Shown piece by piece: positions 46,641 to 58,343 of a stretch of DNA of 64,000 nt. How positions within the stretch are numbered: position 1 is the stretch's first letter; each line of letters opens with the position of its first letter. Where the stretch lies: NCBI GenBank assembly GCA_950106755.1, contig OX467083.1:28577029-28641028 (forward strand), given 5' to 3'. A program made the translations under genes and the position numbers. The notes under the pieces are model-generated. The model saw only the letters and a list, made by a program, of their open reading frames with translations, did no database searches and was not told the origin of the DNA. The stretch is from Climacium dendroides (taxonomy: Eukaryota; Streptophyta; Bryopsida; Hypnales; Climaciaceae).

Positions 46641-49287
46641 ATGAGTCTCAAAACGTCTGCTCAAATTGGTTGCTGTGCGCAAGCACATGAATGTGGCGAT
46701 GGTGCTGTCTGGCAGGTTGTCGGCGCAGTGGTGCTTGGCATTCTTCTGCTTGCCAAGTTGTTCGCGAGCAGCAAATACAAGAATTTGCCTCCAGGCCCAC
46801 GGGGTCTCCCCTTCATCGGTTCCTTGCACTTGGTGGGCAAATTCCCAGTGCGGGACTTTGCCAAGCTGGCCGAGACTTACGGGCCGCTGATGTCCATTTG
46901 GCTGGGGCCCAAGCTAGTTGTGGTGGCTACCTCCCCTGAGGCAGCGGAGGAGATTCTCAAGACCCAAGGCCCCAATTTCTCAAGCCGAATCCCAAGTTCT
47001 GTTTCAGATGTGGTTCTTCCTGGAGGTACGTATTGAGCTGCCTCCTCTTCCTCTTGAAACTAGATTCAAGTTCCTCAGTGAGGCTGTTGAATGTAACAAG
47101 CCTCGTTCTGAGAAGTAAATAACATGCAAGCCACGGCAGTGGTGAGGGTCTGAGGAATGTCATTTCCATGTTGTTGGATATAACTTGAATGATCAAACTG
47201 AAAGCGGAAAACCATCATGCTAAGACCGACCCAAAGTTTTGGAAAATGACATGCCTCTCCTTACTCAATGAGTGATTGTTATTTGTACAAACTACGATTG
47301 GTTGAGGTTATGGAGATGGTGTTTTGGATTGTTGCATTTTGACTTTAGGTACAACACATGGGGCTCATATTCAATTCTCGGTATCAAAATCCTCATGAAT
47401 CTCACTTTACACAGTGTTTCCATCATATGTCACACCACAAAAAGTGAGATTGAATGGGAATTCCGACGCCAAAAATTGAATGAGGAAGACTACAATAGGA
47501 AGACTACAATAGAAGCTTAAGTGTTTAAAATGCTCAAAATGGTTAGTAGTAGAATGCTAGAGTTATGAAGAATTCAAGTATCAATGTGCACCTATAATTG
47601 ACACTAGTGGCAAATGGATATAGTTTACATTTCTATACATGAATTTTTTTATTAGATCTTATTGGCAACCAAAAGAGGATCACAATAGACTTTAGTCCTT
47701 TTCACTTTAGGTTTTGTAGTTTGAAAGTCATCATTTTATAACAAGTGTGATCATATTTGATATCAGATATAGTCATGACATCAAATTCACCTATGAGGCT
47801 CCACTTGAAGAAAATACTACACATACAACTCAGCACCAATAAACAAGTTCAACTAACAACAAATATACGAATGGAAGAAATCGCGCATGTCATACATATG
47901 ATTCCCGAAGATGGTATCACAATGGTGCCTGTGAGGAACTACATTGAAGTGGTCATAACTAACATCATGTCGCGCGTGATTCTCAAAAGGCGTTTCATGG
48001 CAATGACTTTGGGGAAGAAACACAATGAACAAGAACTCCAACAAGTAAATAGTTTTAGAAAGATTTTGTTGGGCATTGCCAAATATGTTCAAATTATAAA
48101 TCCAGGAGACTTCATTCCTCTATTCAAGTGGATGGACGTCTTTGGTCTTGAAAGACAAATGCGAGAGTTGAAAGAAAGAATGGATGCATTCATGTCCCCA
48201 ATCATATCTGAGCATGTTGTGCAACGGAAGAGTGGTTCCATTCTTGTCAAAGATATGGTAGATGTCCTTTTGGATGAGATGGAGGATGAGACATTGCAAT
48301 TTGACATCACCAATGACAACATAAGGAGTACATTGTGGGTAAGAGTGCAATTCCCTTATATAAAGTAGAGGCTATTAAGAGCTTGTATCATTTAATTCTA
48401 CAGCTTTACCATTTGAATTTTTGAAATTAAAAAGTAAAAGAGAGTCATAGGGGAACTACTTGAAGGTATATTCATATTGAGTTTAATGATTTGCTTGTTC
48501 AAAATTTATTTGATGAAATTTAGGCATTAAGGTTACCATATTTTCTTGTCAAAGTTTTACAATCATATTGTTGATTTCCAATCTTCAAGTTCATCTTGTC
48601 AATTATAAACTTTAGTAATGTAGCTAAGTTATTTTTTGCTTCTATTATGAAAAACAGGATGCTTTCACAGCAAGTATGAGTACAACTACCGATACAATAG
48701 AATGGGCAATTGCAGAATGCATTCACAATCCCATTGTGATGAAGAAGCTACAAGCAGAGCTTGACATTGTTGTAGGCAAGTCTCGAAGAGTGGAAGATGC
48801 AGACATTCCTAAACTCAAGTATTTACAAGCTATCATTAAAGAAACCTTTCGTCTTCATCCAGTAGTCCCATTGCTAATTCCTCATATGAATGATAAACCT
48901 TGTAAGGTTTTAGGATACGACATACCAGAAAAAACACCAGTTTTTATAAATATTGCATCAATTTCTCGAGATCCAAGGATATTTGAGGATCCCATGGCTT
49001 TTAAGCCTGAAAGATTTTTGGATGGGATGCCTCATGCTCATATGCAAGTTGAAGGCAAAAATTTTGAGATGTTACCCTTTGGAGCAGGGCGAAGACAATG
49101 TCCGGGCATCTTGCTAGCTTCAACATTGGTTCACATTATGGTTGCAACTTTTATACAATCTTTTGATTGGTCTCTTCCTAATGGTTTGCAGCCTATAGAT
49201 TTAGATATGTCAGAGGGTGAAGGAGTTGCACATGTGCTAGTTCACCCTTTGACAGCCATTCCAAAGGTTCGCTTATCCATTCTTTAA
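46641..49287 (+). CDS. Cytochrome P450, CYP71-clan, copy B
   Basis: Exons 46641-47025, 47767-48338 and 48658-49287; introns 741 and 319 bp; 528 residues, no stops. Anchor about 23-41, PPGP hinge 50-53, ETFR 381-384, PERF 436-439, FGAGRRQCPG with Cys467. These mark a heme-thiolate monooxygenase of the plant A type, normally ER-bound and fed by P450 reductase. Substrate unknown. Odd points: C-helix Trp replaced by Arg139 (PMRLHLKK), and the I-helix oxygen-activation motif reads ASMSTT (324-329), lacking both the Gly and the acidic residue. This is a stronger departure than in copy A. Exon 1 differs from A at only about 8 of 128 residues, but exon 3 at about 33 of 209. The heme region is identical between the two, so selection on the fold probably continued for some time. 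Confidence 0.88.
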
Positions 49288-51297
49288 ATTAGCTCCTTTG
49301 ACATAGCTATTTGTAGATAGGTTATTGCCTTCAATTTGTTTGCAAGTATCACACTTTGTATAGATATGCAATAAATATCATTTGTTAATTATATAATAAA
49401 CATGTGTATTTTTATGCTCATTATAGTATATGATTTTGGTTTTGATTCATATATATTTCTACATAATTATATGTTGCTCATATTTCAAATGTCTAGTGTC
49501 TTAAAATATGAATTTCTAGAATCCCCATTTAGACAAACAATATGGAATTACAAATTTGCATTCATATTTGCATTTATAAATGTATTTGTGTTTTTTTTCT
49601 TGTATATATATTGTATGGGTCATTCCAAAAAACACTTCACCTTTTTGTCTTAAAAAACTTGATTTCTATCAAGAATGTTTGCATTGCTACTAGTACTAAG
49701 TATTTGTACTATTTAAAACATTTAAAACTTTGTATACTCCATCCATTTTCTTAAAATGCCTTAAGGACATATTTTACATCCTTCAAATGACTTTGATTAG
49801 ATCTTGAAGTGCAAAAAATTGAACAATCATTGGATCCTAATAATAGAATTAAACTTTGCCAAGCAATATTATATAATACTACAAACTACTACACAATCCT
49901 AAACCATGGACAATAACTATAGTGTTTTAAAAATAAGATTGTGTATATTTCTATTTTTAGAATTAAAAAAATATATAAAAATTAACTAAAATTTGGACAT
50001 TTTCCTAATTAAAGGTATTCTTTTTCAACTATATGTATTTTTGAGAAAAAAATTTGTGACTCTGTACTTGCACAAATGTAGAGCATTGTAAATAAATGTA
50101 AAAGGTGGACACTTTATTATTTTTAGAAAACCTCTTCATTCACTTATGTAAATTTAGAGAAGACCTCATATCCCAATTATAACCTTCAAATTCACATTTT
50201 TGGATTGAAGGTAGGACTAAAAACTACCAAAATGAAAAAAGTAGATATTTAATTGGGATTATTATTAAATAAAAAAATTAATTTAATTTTTTTTAAAATT
50301 ACTCAATGTCTACAACTAAAACATATGCCTTCATTTTTGCCTATGATTTCTCATTATGAATTAACTAATTATGATTTAGGAATTCAAATTACCTCATCAA
50401 TAAATGTTGGTTCTTCTAATTTCTTAGATGGACCAAATAACACCAACATTCAAATTTGTTTACATTCCATGATCCTCTCAAAATCTCTTGCCAACCATGT
50501 TCAATAAAAACACCTATCTTTCTTGCTTTAAAAACAAATTCCTCCCTCCAGAAATATACTCATAGTACAAGTACACATATAATATATATAAATATAAATA
50601 CAAATATGAATACAATATATGGGTACAAATACAAATATAAGTGCGGATATGAGTGCAAATTTTAATCCCATATTGTTTGTCAAATGAGGATTCCAAAAAT
50701 TCATATATTGAAATTTGAGAAATTCAAGATATAAGAGATTCTAGATATAAAAGCAACTTGAAAAGTTTTGACCACCAAGAATAATTTGACACATATCTCA
50801 AGCATTAGAACATTTTTTAAATATTGAATTCTAATACTTAATATATAGGAGTGACATGACTATCCACTATTCACTCATAAGTTCACTTTCCACTTATTAT
50901 ATTCTTGCAACATGGTATGTCACTATTATCAAACTTCTAATGCTTAATTTCTTTCTCACCTATTTTTCTAATGCACTTAACCCCTAAATGTCTTAGGCAC
51001 CAAATTTTGGTGTTGACAATACTTTGAAGTTAAATAAAACCTAACTAAGTTTTTGTTTTTGAATTTTTTTGGAAGTTTAATTTTAGCATCAAAAATACAT
51101 TTTTGAAAATGATTGATTATTTGATTATGATTTTGTACAAGGATGTCCCTTGGAATCTTGACTTTCTGTAGTGTTCAAGGCTTTTGGATATATATGAGCC
51201 TCAAATACACTAGATCTTGGAAGAAAAATCATATTAGGAATTCATTTTAAAAAATGTAGAGTAGATTTTGAGAAGCCATAAATTAATTGGGATTATA
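49288..51297. other. AT-rich intergenic DNA downstream of P450 B
   Basis: No gene recognised. 50560-50660 has an ATATAAATA/TACAAATA-rich low-complexity run. Short frames here have no recognisable domain. Confidence 0.4.
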
Positions 51298-51565
51298 CAT
51301 TAGGGGAGATTCGGGGTTTGTGGAGGGCTGTGAGTTCTTGGGCTCCTAAGAACCTAGGAACTATGTTGTAGCAGCAATATGACGTGGCTGAGGGATTACC
51401 GCATTGTATAAAAAAATTCAATGTTTCTTTCAATTTTTTTTTCATTTTAAGAATTTAATTTAATTTAATTTTTGACAACAAGCTGTAAGTTCTTTAATTG
51501 CTAGGGGAACAACTTAAGGAATTGACTTGAAGCAGCCCTCCCAACCCCCTCAAAAACCTCTAATG
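51298..51565. mobile_element. MITE with CATTAG ends
   Basis: The left end CATTAGGGGAGATTCGGGG through GGAGGGCTG is mirrored by CAGCCCTCC through CCTCTAATG at the right. The termini resemble the CATTA-starting MITEs at 34.3 and 40.3 kb, though the inner TIR differs. 268 bp, no ORF. Confidence 0.72.
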
Positions 51566-51723
51566 CATATTAGGCCCTTAATCCTCATATTTTTTTTGGT
51601 AACCAACTTTTTGGATTTATGATATGGAAAAAGGATTGAAAGACTTCAAATCACTTTTGTATTTTTAACACAATGGTTGCTATTATGTGAGCTTAGAAGC
51701 ATGAACACATTAATCTAAAAGAC

Positions 51724-51787
51724 TATACACCTACATTAAAGGTGTCTATACTACTTAAAACATCCCTTTCTAATGTAGGTGTCTATA
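51724..51787. repeat. Inverted repeat
   Basis: TATACACCTACATTA pairs with TAATGTAGGTGTCTATA about 32 bp later, and a further ATAGGTG copy follows at about 51,840. Perhaps a remnant of a small foldback element. Confidence 0.5.
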
Positions 51788-52391
51788 CTATAGAAACCTT
51801 CTATGATTATAGTGTAACTATTACATAAGTACCTATATTATAGGTGTTTACATTATAAGCAACTTCAATGGTAGTAGTATATGTAATTATATATATACTC
51901 AAAGCTCACATGCTCACATTTTCATGCTCATACACTAGCACCATTGATTTTAACACCCTTCTGATCAAGCATTATAATCTTTCAATCCAAAAGTAATATT
52001 GTTGTGTTTTTTTTTCCTATGTGATTTCTCTCAGTCATGACTAATTTGATTTCGAAGATTACAATTCAAAAAAATTGATACAACTTATCAAAATGTTGAT
52101 TTTTTGTTCAATTTAGAGAAAAAGCTCAAAAAAAGCCTCGAACATTAAATTTTTGTAGTGCAACAAGCTCAATCAGTCAATTGTAGTTACATGTAAACAA
52201 ACTAGAAATCATATTGTTACATTTGCATATGAGTATTGCTGATGCTGTGGCAATATAGTTGATCAAGACTGCTTTTTGGTGTTTGGTATTTTTGCATTGC
52301 AACAAGCTTTGTTCTAGTTATATGTAAATAAATTGAAAATCATAATTTTTGTTCCATTTGCATATGGGTATTATTGATGATAATGTCAATA

Positions 52392-52600
52392 TAGTTAGGA
52401 TCAAGGCTAGTTGTGGTGGCCTCTTTTTGTAAAGTAGAGGTAGAGATTTTCAAGACTCAAGGTCAAAATTTCTCAAAATGGAGTCATAATGTATTTTGCA
52501 CATATGATCCTACCTACAATCATGGAATCACATCCTCATCGTTTCCCTAGAAATTAAATTTAGTTTTTATGAAGATGTTGAGTTGAGTGAATAATTTGAG
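52392..52600 (+). pseudogene. P450 exon 1 relic, copy E
   Basis: CAAGGCTAGTTGTGGTGGCC, GAGATTTTCAAGACTCAAGG and AATTTCTCAA follow the end of exon 1 of copy B (46910-46985). The next stretch, GAAATTAAATTTAGTTTTTA, then GATGTTGAG, follows the start of its intron 1 (47055-47095). The frame is broken. It is a very old fifth copy in the same orientation as B. Confidence 0.7.
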
Positions 52601-52639
52601 AGTAAAACTTTGTTCTGAAAAATCAAATCTTTACAAGAA

Positions 52640-52819
52640 AAAGGGGTGTTCTAAGTATAGTCCTCATAGTGTAGTCCTATAAGTAATGACTTTTACGAGA
52701 TTTTCAATAAAATATTACTAAAATATTACTGTATATCTAGTAAAATTTTACTGAAAATTTCCTAAAAGGTCATTAATTATACAACTATACTACTAGGACT
52801 ATACTTAAAATATCCTTTT
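52640..52819. mobile_element. Foldback MITE beside copy E
   Basis: AAGTATAGTCCTCATAGTGT near the left end is mirrored by ACTATACTACTAGGACTATA at the right. The outer ends also pair (AAAAAGGGG against CCTTTTC). About 180 bp, no ORF. Target duplication not clear. Confidence 0.75.
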
Positions 52820-53559
52820 CTCTTAGTTGTGCATCCTTGTTCAAAATCAAGTGAGAAGTTAGGCATAATCAATGAATGATTAAAACAATGTCGTGTTGTA
52901 CATCCATTGTTGGGTAGAGAGGAGCGCGTTTTGGGAATACACAGAGTATCTAGCTGCAACTGAGAATAGTTTGCTAATGAGTTCAATCGAGTCTTCGGTT
53001 TATAGTCTTCAATCTTCTTGTCTTCATTCTTCACTCTTCAATCTTCTCTTCGTTGGCCTATCCTGATGTGGCTCTAAAGGACCAAGGATAAAGGTGGGTG
53101 ATAAGAAACAAGGTCGCGAACGGATAAAACGGGACAACCAACATGAGTGACCGTCCGGATGATGAGCTTCTAAACTTCAAACCCATAGTGACCAGGAAGT
53201 ACCTTTTACCAGTGGGAACAACATAAAAGATTGACCATGTGGGCCATTAACCCCACTTCGTCACCACAAACACTAAATGGAGCGCTTACTGGATAACCAC
53301 AACTTGCAAACAATTTACAATGCAGAAAACAAAAAACAACAAGCCTCCAAAATTGGCTAGGATTAAAAATAAAAGACAATGAGCCTCCAAAGTCAGCTAG
53401 GAATGACAAGCCACATGCCACAACACACGTTTCTTTATTCTTCAAGTCTTCATGTCTTCATCTCTTTAAAATCTCAATTCTCCAAACCCCCAAAGTCTTT
53501 AAGAAAATAGAAATGAAGTTCTAATTTAACCCTAATGTAGCTGTGTTCTTCAAACTATT

Positions 53560-54140
53560 GCCAAAAAAGGCTCTCAACTCCAAATGCTAAGTGTGATATC
53601 AATTTGGAAAGCTAATGGGATAATCTAACACTTCTACAAATTTCAAATCAAACAAATATATTGTCCAAAAGTTATAGACAATAAAAGTCTCGGCCTTCTC
53701 TATAAAAAGGCAACAGACCCCTCTTAATTCAAATTCCTATATCTCCTTCACTTTTTGCTCATTTCACAAGTTCTATAGTTACTTAGAAAGCTAAAATCAC
53801 AAACTACCTTCTCCTTGAGTTTCAAAGCATTCCAAATACTGCCCAAAAGTTATGGACAAATAAAGTCTTGGCCTTCTCTTTTGAAAGGCAGCAGACTCCT
53901 TGTCACTCAACAATCCACAACTCTTGAGCCACAACTTCAAATGCTTTGAATAATGAGTGAATAGAAAGTTAAAAAAAAACTCTTTAATGCCTGAAAATTT
54001 CAAAGAGAGAGGCAAAAGCTACAAACTTTGGTGGTCGCTTGAATCTCCATTCCTTTTTGTTGGGTGGCAGCAGACCCTTCTCCACTTACACGCTTGTAAC
54101 TCCTTACTCATAAATTCAAATCAAGAAAGAAAGTTGTCCA
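53560..54140 (+). repeat. Three to four degenerate tandem repeats of ~165-190 bp
   Basis: TGYCCAAAAGTTATRGACAA, CTTGGCCTTCTCT, GGCAGCAGAC and an AACTCCTT/ATCTCCTT stretch recur near 53,665-53,750, 53,840-53,925 and 54,000-54,110, with a weaker unit before them. The phrases are too diverged for a recent array. Confidence 0.6.
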
Positions 54141-54559
54141 TAGAAGCAAAAAAACATAAGGAAGAAACCCTCAAATTTTCATTGCAATATTGTTGATACA
54201 ACAAAAGCTATCTCTGAACAAAGTTTTGGCTTACTACACATATGTCTCCTTCAAACCCCCAAACAACTAGATAAACTTTTTTCCACACAAACCCGACTTG
54301 AAGGAGCAAGAAGATGTCTACCTACTCTCTAGACCCCTAAGGAAAGTAGGACCAGTCCATGAACACCACACATGGGCTCCCAAACAACCATTGGCTCAAG
54401 AAAATTACCTAAAGGTAAGTCCCTATTCATTTTTTTCTAAGGCCAATGAACCTCAAAGGTCAACTAGGAGGTCAACTATTTCTAAACTCCCATTCTTTTA
54501 TTTCTAACACCAAAATGAACTACCAACACTTGTATATTATACTAAACTCCAACTATCAT

Positions 54560-55250
54560 CCAAGTCGATGAAGACTGCTACTCCATTTGCAAAAACTTGA
54601 GGATGCGCCTGATTGTATTCGCCACATAATTTGCACATTCAGCCTTGGTTAAAGGATTCACTAGCCCTTTCAACCAAAGTTGATGGCCAATGCCTTCTCT
54701 GTCTGGCCTCATCATACAAAAATACTGGTCTTCATTCAAGCCCTCGTAGCTTGCTTTGAATGTCACATTATGTGTACCAGATTCAATACATCCTACTTGA
54801 AGTAGAATCACCAAAGCACGGGCATCTCGATTAAGATTTCCATGCCAACGACGGTTCAAACGTGGTTTCTTCAATGAACAAGAAAGTCAGGCCTCATCTG
54901 TGAAATAGGTAGGCAATGGTCTAGAAATTGCTCGTTGAAATGGTTGACTAGGCAACTGTGACAGGGAAAGTTCGAATTCTGCCTCCGGTTCAGACTCTAC
55001 ATCTTGAGACTCCATAAAAATCCTCCAGTTCGACATTGTACAATCAAACTCCAAACCCAAACCCAAATTCTATAAAAAAAACCTTGAAAGAATATGCCAA
55101 ACTGATAAAGTTTGTCTAAGGCTTTCACCTTATAAACAATTCCATCACTAACAAGCGTCATCTTGAAGCTAACGAAAGCGTCACCAATAAGTTTCTCCTC
55201 TAAATCAACAATCTTCTAAAACGTATAATATACACACATTCTATACAACA
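54560..55250 (-). pseudogene. Broken coding-like ORF downstream of the Ty3/gypsy pol
   Basis: On minus, with two or three frame changes, it reads as one protein: LIGDAFVSFKMTLVSDGIVY and further near 55,210-55,030; an acidic segment (DVESEPEAEFELSLSQLPSQ) near 55,000; then a 98-codon open stretch, 54578-54874, containing YEGLNEDQYFCMMRPDREG and CANYVANTIRRILKF. I recognise no family. It lies on the pol strand just past the purine tract. It could be an element-specific third ORF or older host sequence. Confidence 0.35.
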
Positions 55251-55270
55251 AATGTATTTATAATACAACA

Positions 55271-55285
55271 TTCCCCCCCTTTAAA
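55271..55285 (-). promoter_or_regulatory. Probable polypurine tract of the Ty3/gypsy element
   Basis: On minus, TTTAAAGGGGGGGAA is followed at once by TGTTGTATTATAAATAC, the usual arrangement of a polypurine primer and the first bases of a 3' LTR. The end of the LTR was not identified. Confidence 0.5.
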
Positions 55286-55309
55286 CTTGCACATCCACCG
55301 GTATGTGCC

Positions 55310-56392
55310 AAGTTTAGGTTTTTTCATAATCTTGGTCATAGGAGTCTTTCAATTCCATCTCGGTTTCATCCTCTTTTGTCTTTAAATTTGGAATCATGAA
55401 ACCCTCCAAGTCCTCATTATTGAATCTCCCATCTCTTCTTTTGAAAGCTTTCATTCCTTATCCAGCAACCGGTATTTGAAGAGGCGCGCTATCTAATTCG
55501 CGAAATGAATAAGTGCCATTACTATGCACCTTGATCACCACATAATGTCCCAATCATCTCTTCGTAAATTTCCACATTGTGTTGTGTTGGTGTTCCAAAG
55601 TACTATCAAATGCAAATACTCAATCACTTTCTTCAATATTCTTTACCCTCAGTCGGTGTGTTCTATCAAAACGCTCTTTATTGCTCAGTCTTGCAGCTTT
55701 CATCTTCTCCCTAGCTAACTCAAGGTCCTCAGGTAACCTTCCAAGTTGTTGAATATGAAGTTCCAACAATCTTTCTCAGTTCCTTTGCTTATGCCATTGT
55801 CCCATGCAAAGAACATCCATGTAGGAATGTCTTGCTCCGTTGGCATGATTGGTTTCTGTCCAAATATGAGCTTTATAGACATATAACCTGTGACAGTGCT
55901 GTGTATTGTTCTATCAGCCCATAAAGCAAATGGAAGCAATTTTGGCCACAAACTTGGTTTTCCTTTGCAAGCCTTGACCAAAGCATAGATAATAGGAGGA
56001 TGTCTTCTCTCAATTTTGCCATTAGCTTCTGGATTGTAAGCAATTGTAAGCTTCAACTGCATTCCATACCGCTTGAAAAATTCTATCGCTTCTATGGCAT
56101 TCAATTCTCCTCTGTCAACTCTCATGTGGCCAATGTTCTCATACAGGCTGAAAATATCTTCTAAAATAAACCGGCATACATTCTTTGTTGCCTTGGTCCT
56201 TAAAGCCCTTCCTTCTACAAAATTTGAAAGCTCTTCCCAGGCTAAAACAAGGTACTTCATTCCCCACATTACATTTGGCATAGCCACCAAATCAATCATC
56301 CATTGAAAATGGATAGCAATAGGATAAGTGGGATGCAATTCGTCCCTATGTCGCACCTTAAATTGCAATTGGTACACCATACAAGATGCCAC
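55310..56392 (-). pseudogene. Ty3/gypsy integrase core and C-terminal part, degraded
   Basis: An open stretch, 55715-56392 (225 codons), holds the catalytic triad: Asp34 (WMIDLVAMP), Asp93 (RVDRGELNA) and Glu128 (EANGKIER), with the normal ~34-residue gap between the last two. A C-terminal part continues in other frames to about 55,310 (NKERFDRTHRLR-like, then GRFNNEDLEGFMIPN). The zinc-finger Cys pair before the core is damaged (SCMVYQ). The element is inactive as it stands. Confidence 0.85.
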
Positions 56393-56425
56393 AAATTCTT
56401 CAACATCTTTGTAGAGTCCCTTCCA

Positions 56426-57342
56426 TCAATATCTTTCTTTGATCCTTGTGTAAGTGGCCCATATTCCTTTATGACCAGTCCAATCTGTGTCATGAAACTC
56501 TTTTAAGACTTGGCTTTTAGTCTCAGAGTCTCCTACCACTCTTAGAGGTATTTCATTAGTTCTTTTTGTCATCTTCCATAAGAATCCATCTTTCAATAGG
56601 AATCCATAGGACTGATGTCTGATGTCTTTGAAGGTCTTGTCCATCCAGCCTTCTTGCCTTTCCATGGTACTCAGATAGAGTCCAATATCTTTCAACTTCC
56701 TTTCGTAGAGCTCTGTTTTAAAAGGCAAAGTTCTTGTGGATGAACTTTCTCCATCTAATGTCATCACATAGCCTCCGTATATTAGTTCTTCATCAATCTC
56801 TTAAGCTTCTATTTCCTCCTCAATGAAATACCTTGCTCTAAACAACATATTGGCAGCACAATTTTTTTTCCTTCAATGTAAAATAGAACAGGATTCAAAG
56901 ACTTGATATAGACAATCCACCGTAATATAGCAATGTCTGGTGAGTCACAATTTGCTATCATCCCTAGCAAAGATAAGCAGTCAGTTTCTACTATCACTTC
57001 TGCTCCAATTAGATAGTTTTTGTCTACTTTGAGAGCTGTAAGTGCACCCCATAGCTCTCTCTTGACTTGTGGGTATGCTCTCTGACGCTCAGTCATGATC
57101 CTTGCTTCAAATCGGACAGCAAATCTCTTCCCATCTTCATCATTTTGTCCAATGGCCCACCCAATTGCAATTGGACTTGTATCAACAGTTACAATTACCA
57201 GTCTTCTACAATCATAGTTCACTTGTTTAAAAACCGGTGGTGATTCCAAAATTTTCTTCAACTCCTCCATAGCCAAGTTTTGCTCATGTTGCCAAAGAAA
57301 TTTATTTTTCTTGTGTAAAAGTTTGTATAATGATTCTGACAC
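56426..57342 (-). pseudogene. Ty3/gypsy RNase H and integrase zinc-finger region
   Basis: 56809-57342 carries RNase H signatures (VTVDTSPIAIGWAIGQ, YPQVKRELWG, VIVETDCLS). 56426-56767 carries the His pair of the integrase HHCC finger (FHDTDWTGHKG). A stop and a frameshift separate them, so no single polyprotein can be made. Confidence 0.8.
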
Positions 57343-57398
57343 ATGAGCAAAATGAGGGATTCAAATTTGATAGAAGACATAGACTTCCAAAAACCTCC

Positions 57399-58343
57399 TT
57401 ACTTCAGTGACACTACATCACTACTACAAGTCTTCATTCTTCCAATAGTATTCACCTTCTTAGGGTTAGGTTTTCTTCTATAGGAACCACATAAGTGTCT
57501 AACCACCAAAATCTCATCAATCCCAAACTTGGATTTCTCAACAGAGAGAGTCAATTTCACTTCTTCAAGCTTGGTCAAGATTTTATCTACGTCTTTGATG
57601 TGATTGCTCACAAAGACTCTGCAACCATCATCTTGGACTGTTGAGTCTCTTTCTTCCTCCTCGCATCTTTTTATGGAAATGTCATCCACATAAGGTATAG
57701 TCTTTTCAAATTAATTTGAATATGGAACCATAGAAGGCTCAAGTATATCCATCTTCATCTTCTTTTTGAGCAACTCCACAAGCTTTAGAAGCAAAGCTCT
57801 AGGTACAGGTATGGGCTTCAAATCCCATGGCACATGTGGTACCGTAAAGATAACCACTGGCGCTACAATATTTGGTTGGACACATCCAATCTCATCTGGA
57901 GAAGAAGCAAAGGCTTTGCCATGTTTTGAAAGCATATATCGAAATTTTTTCTTCTCTAGCTCCAATAAAAAGCCATCACCTCCAATCATTAATTTAGCCA
58001 ATGATTCTTCCGTAAACTTGTGCTCGATTTTCCTAACTTCTCTCAAACTTGGCTCCTTTTCTACTTCTTTAATGTATCTGTCAATGACTGAAGGAAATTG
58101 AGTCGCCATTGGCTTAACCTTTTTGGCCACCGTTTTGTATTTTGTATTGACCATAGCTTCATGTTTCAACATATGACTATGGCTTAAATATTGTTCCTTG
58201 GCCATCTTTGATATATCATCGTATAATGTTTGTGAATGAATTTCAATCATAACATTACCAATATCATTTGTCAGCTCATCCACATGCAAGTTTTGTAACT
58301 TGCAAAATATCGTCAGTGATGTCAGTTTCTTCATAAACTCCAA
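57399..58343 (-). pseudogene. Ty3/gypsy reverse transcriptase with its core deleted
   Basis: 57711-58343 (210 codons) contains the N-terminal RT region (VIFTVPHVPWDLKPIPVPRA, ILEPSMVPYSN). 57399-57689 resumes at the YVDD catalytic box and continues through LTLSVEKSKFG and VVRHLCGSYRRKPNP. The roughly 90-100 residues that should lie between (fingers and most of the palm) are missing at about 57,700-57,715. This is an internal deletion, not just point decay. Confidence 0.85.

Noticed and set aside
50514..50696. Cys/Tyr-rich frame near 50.6 kb
   Set aside because: Low-complexity ATATAAATA-type DNA.
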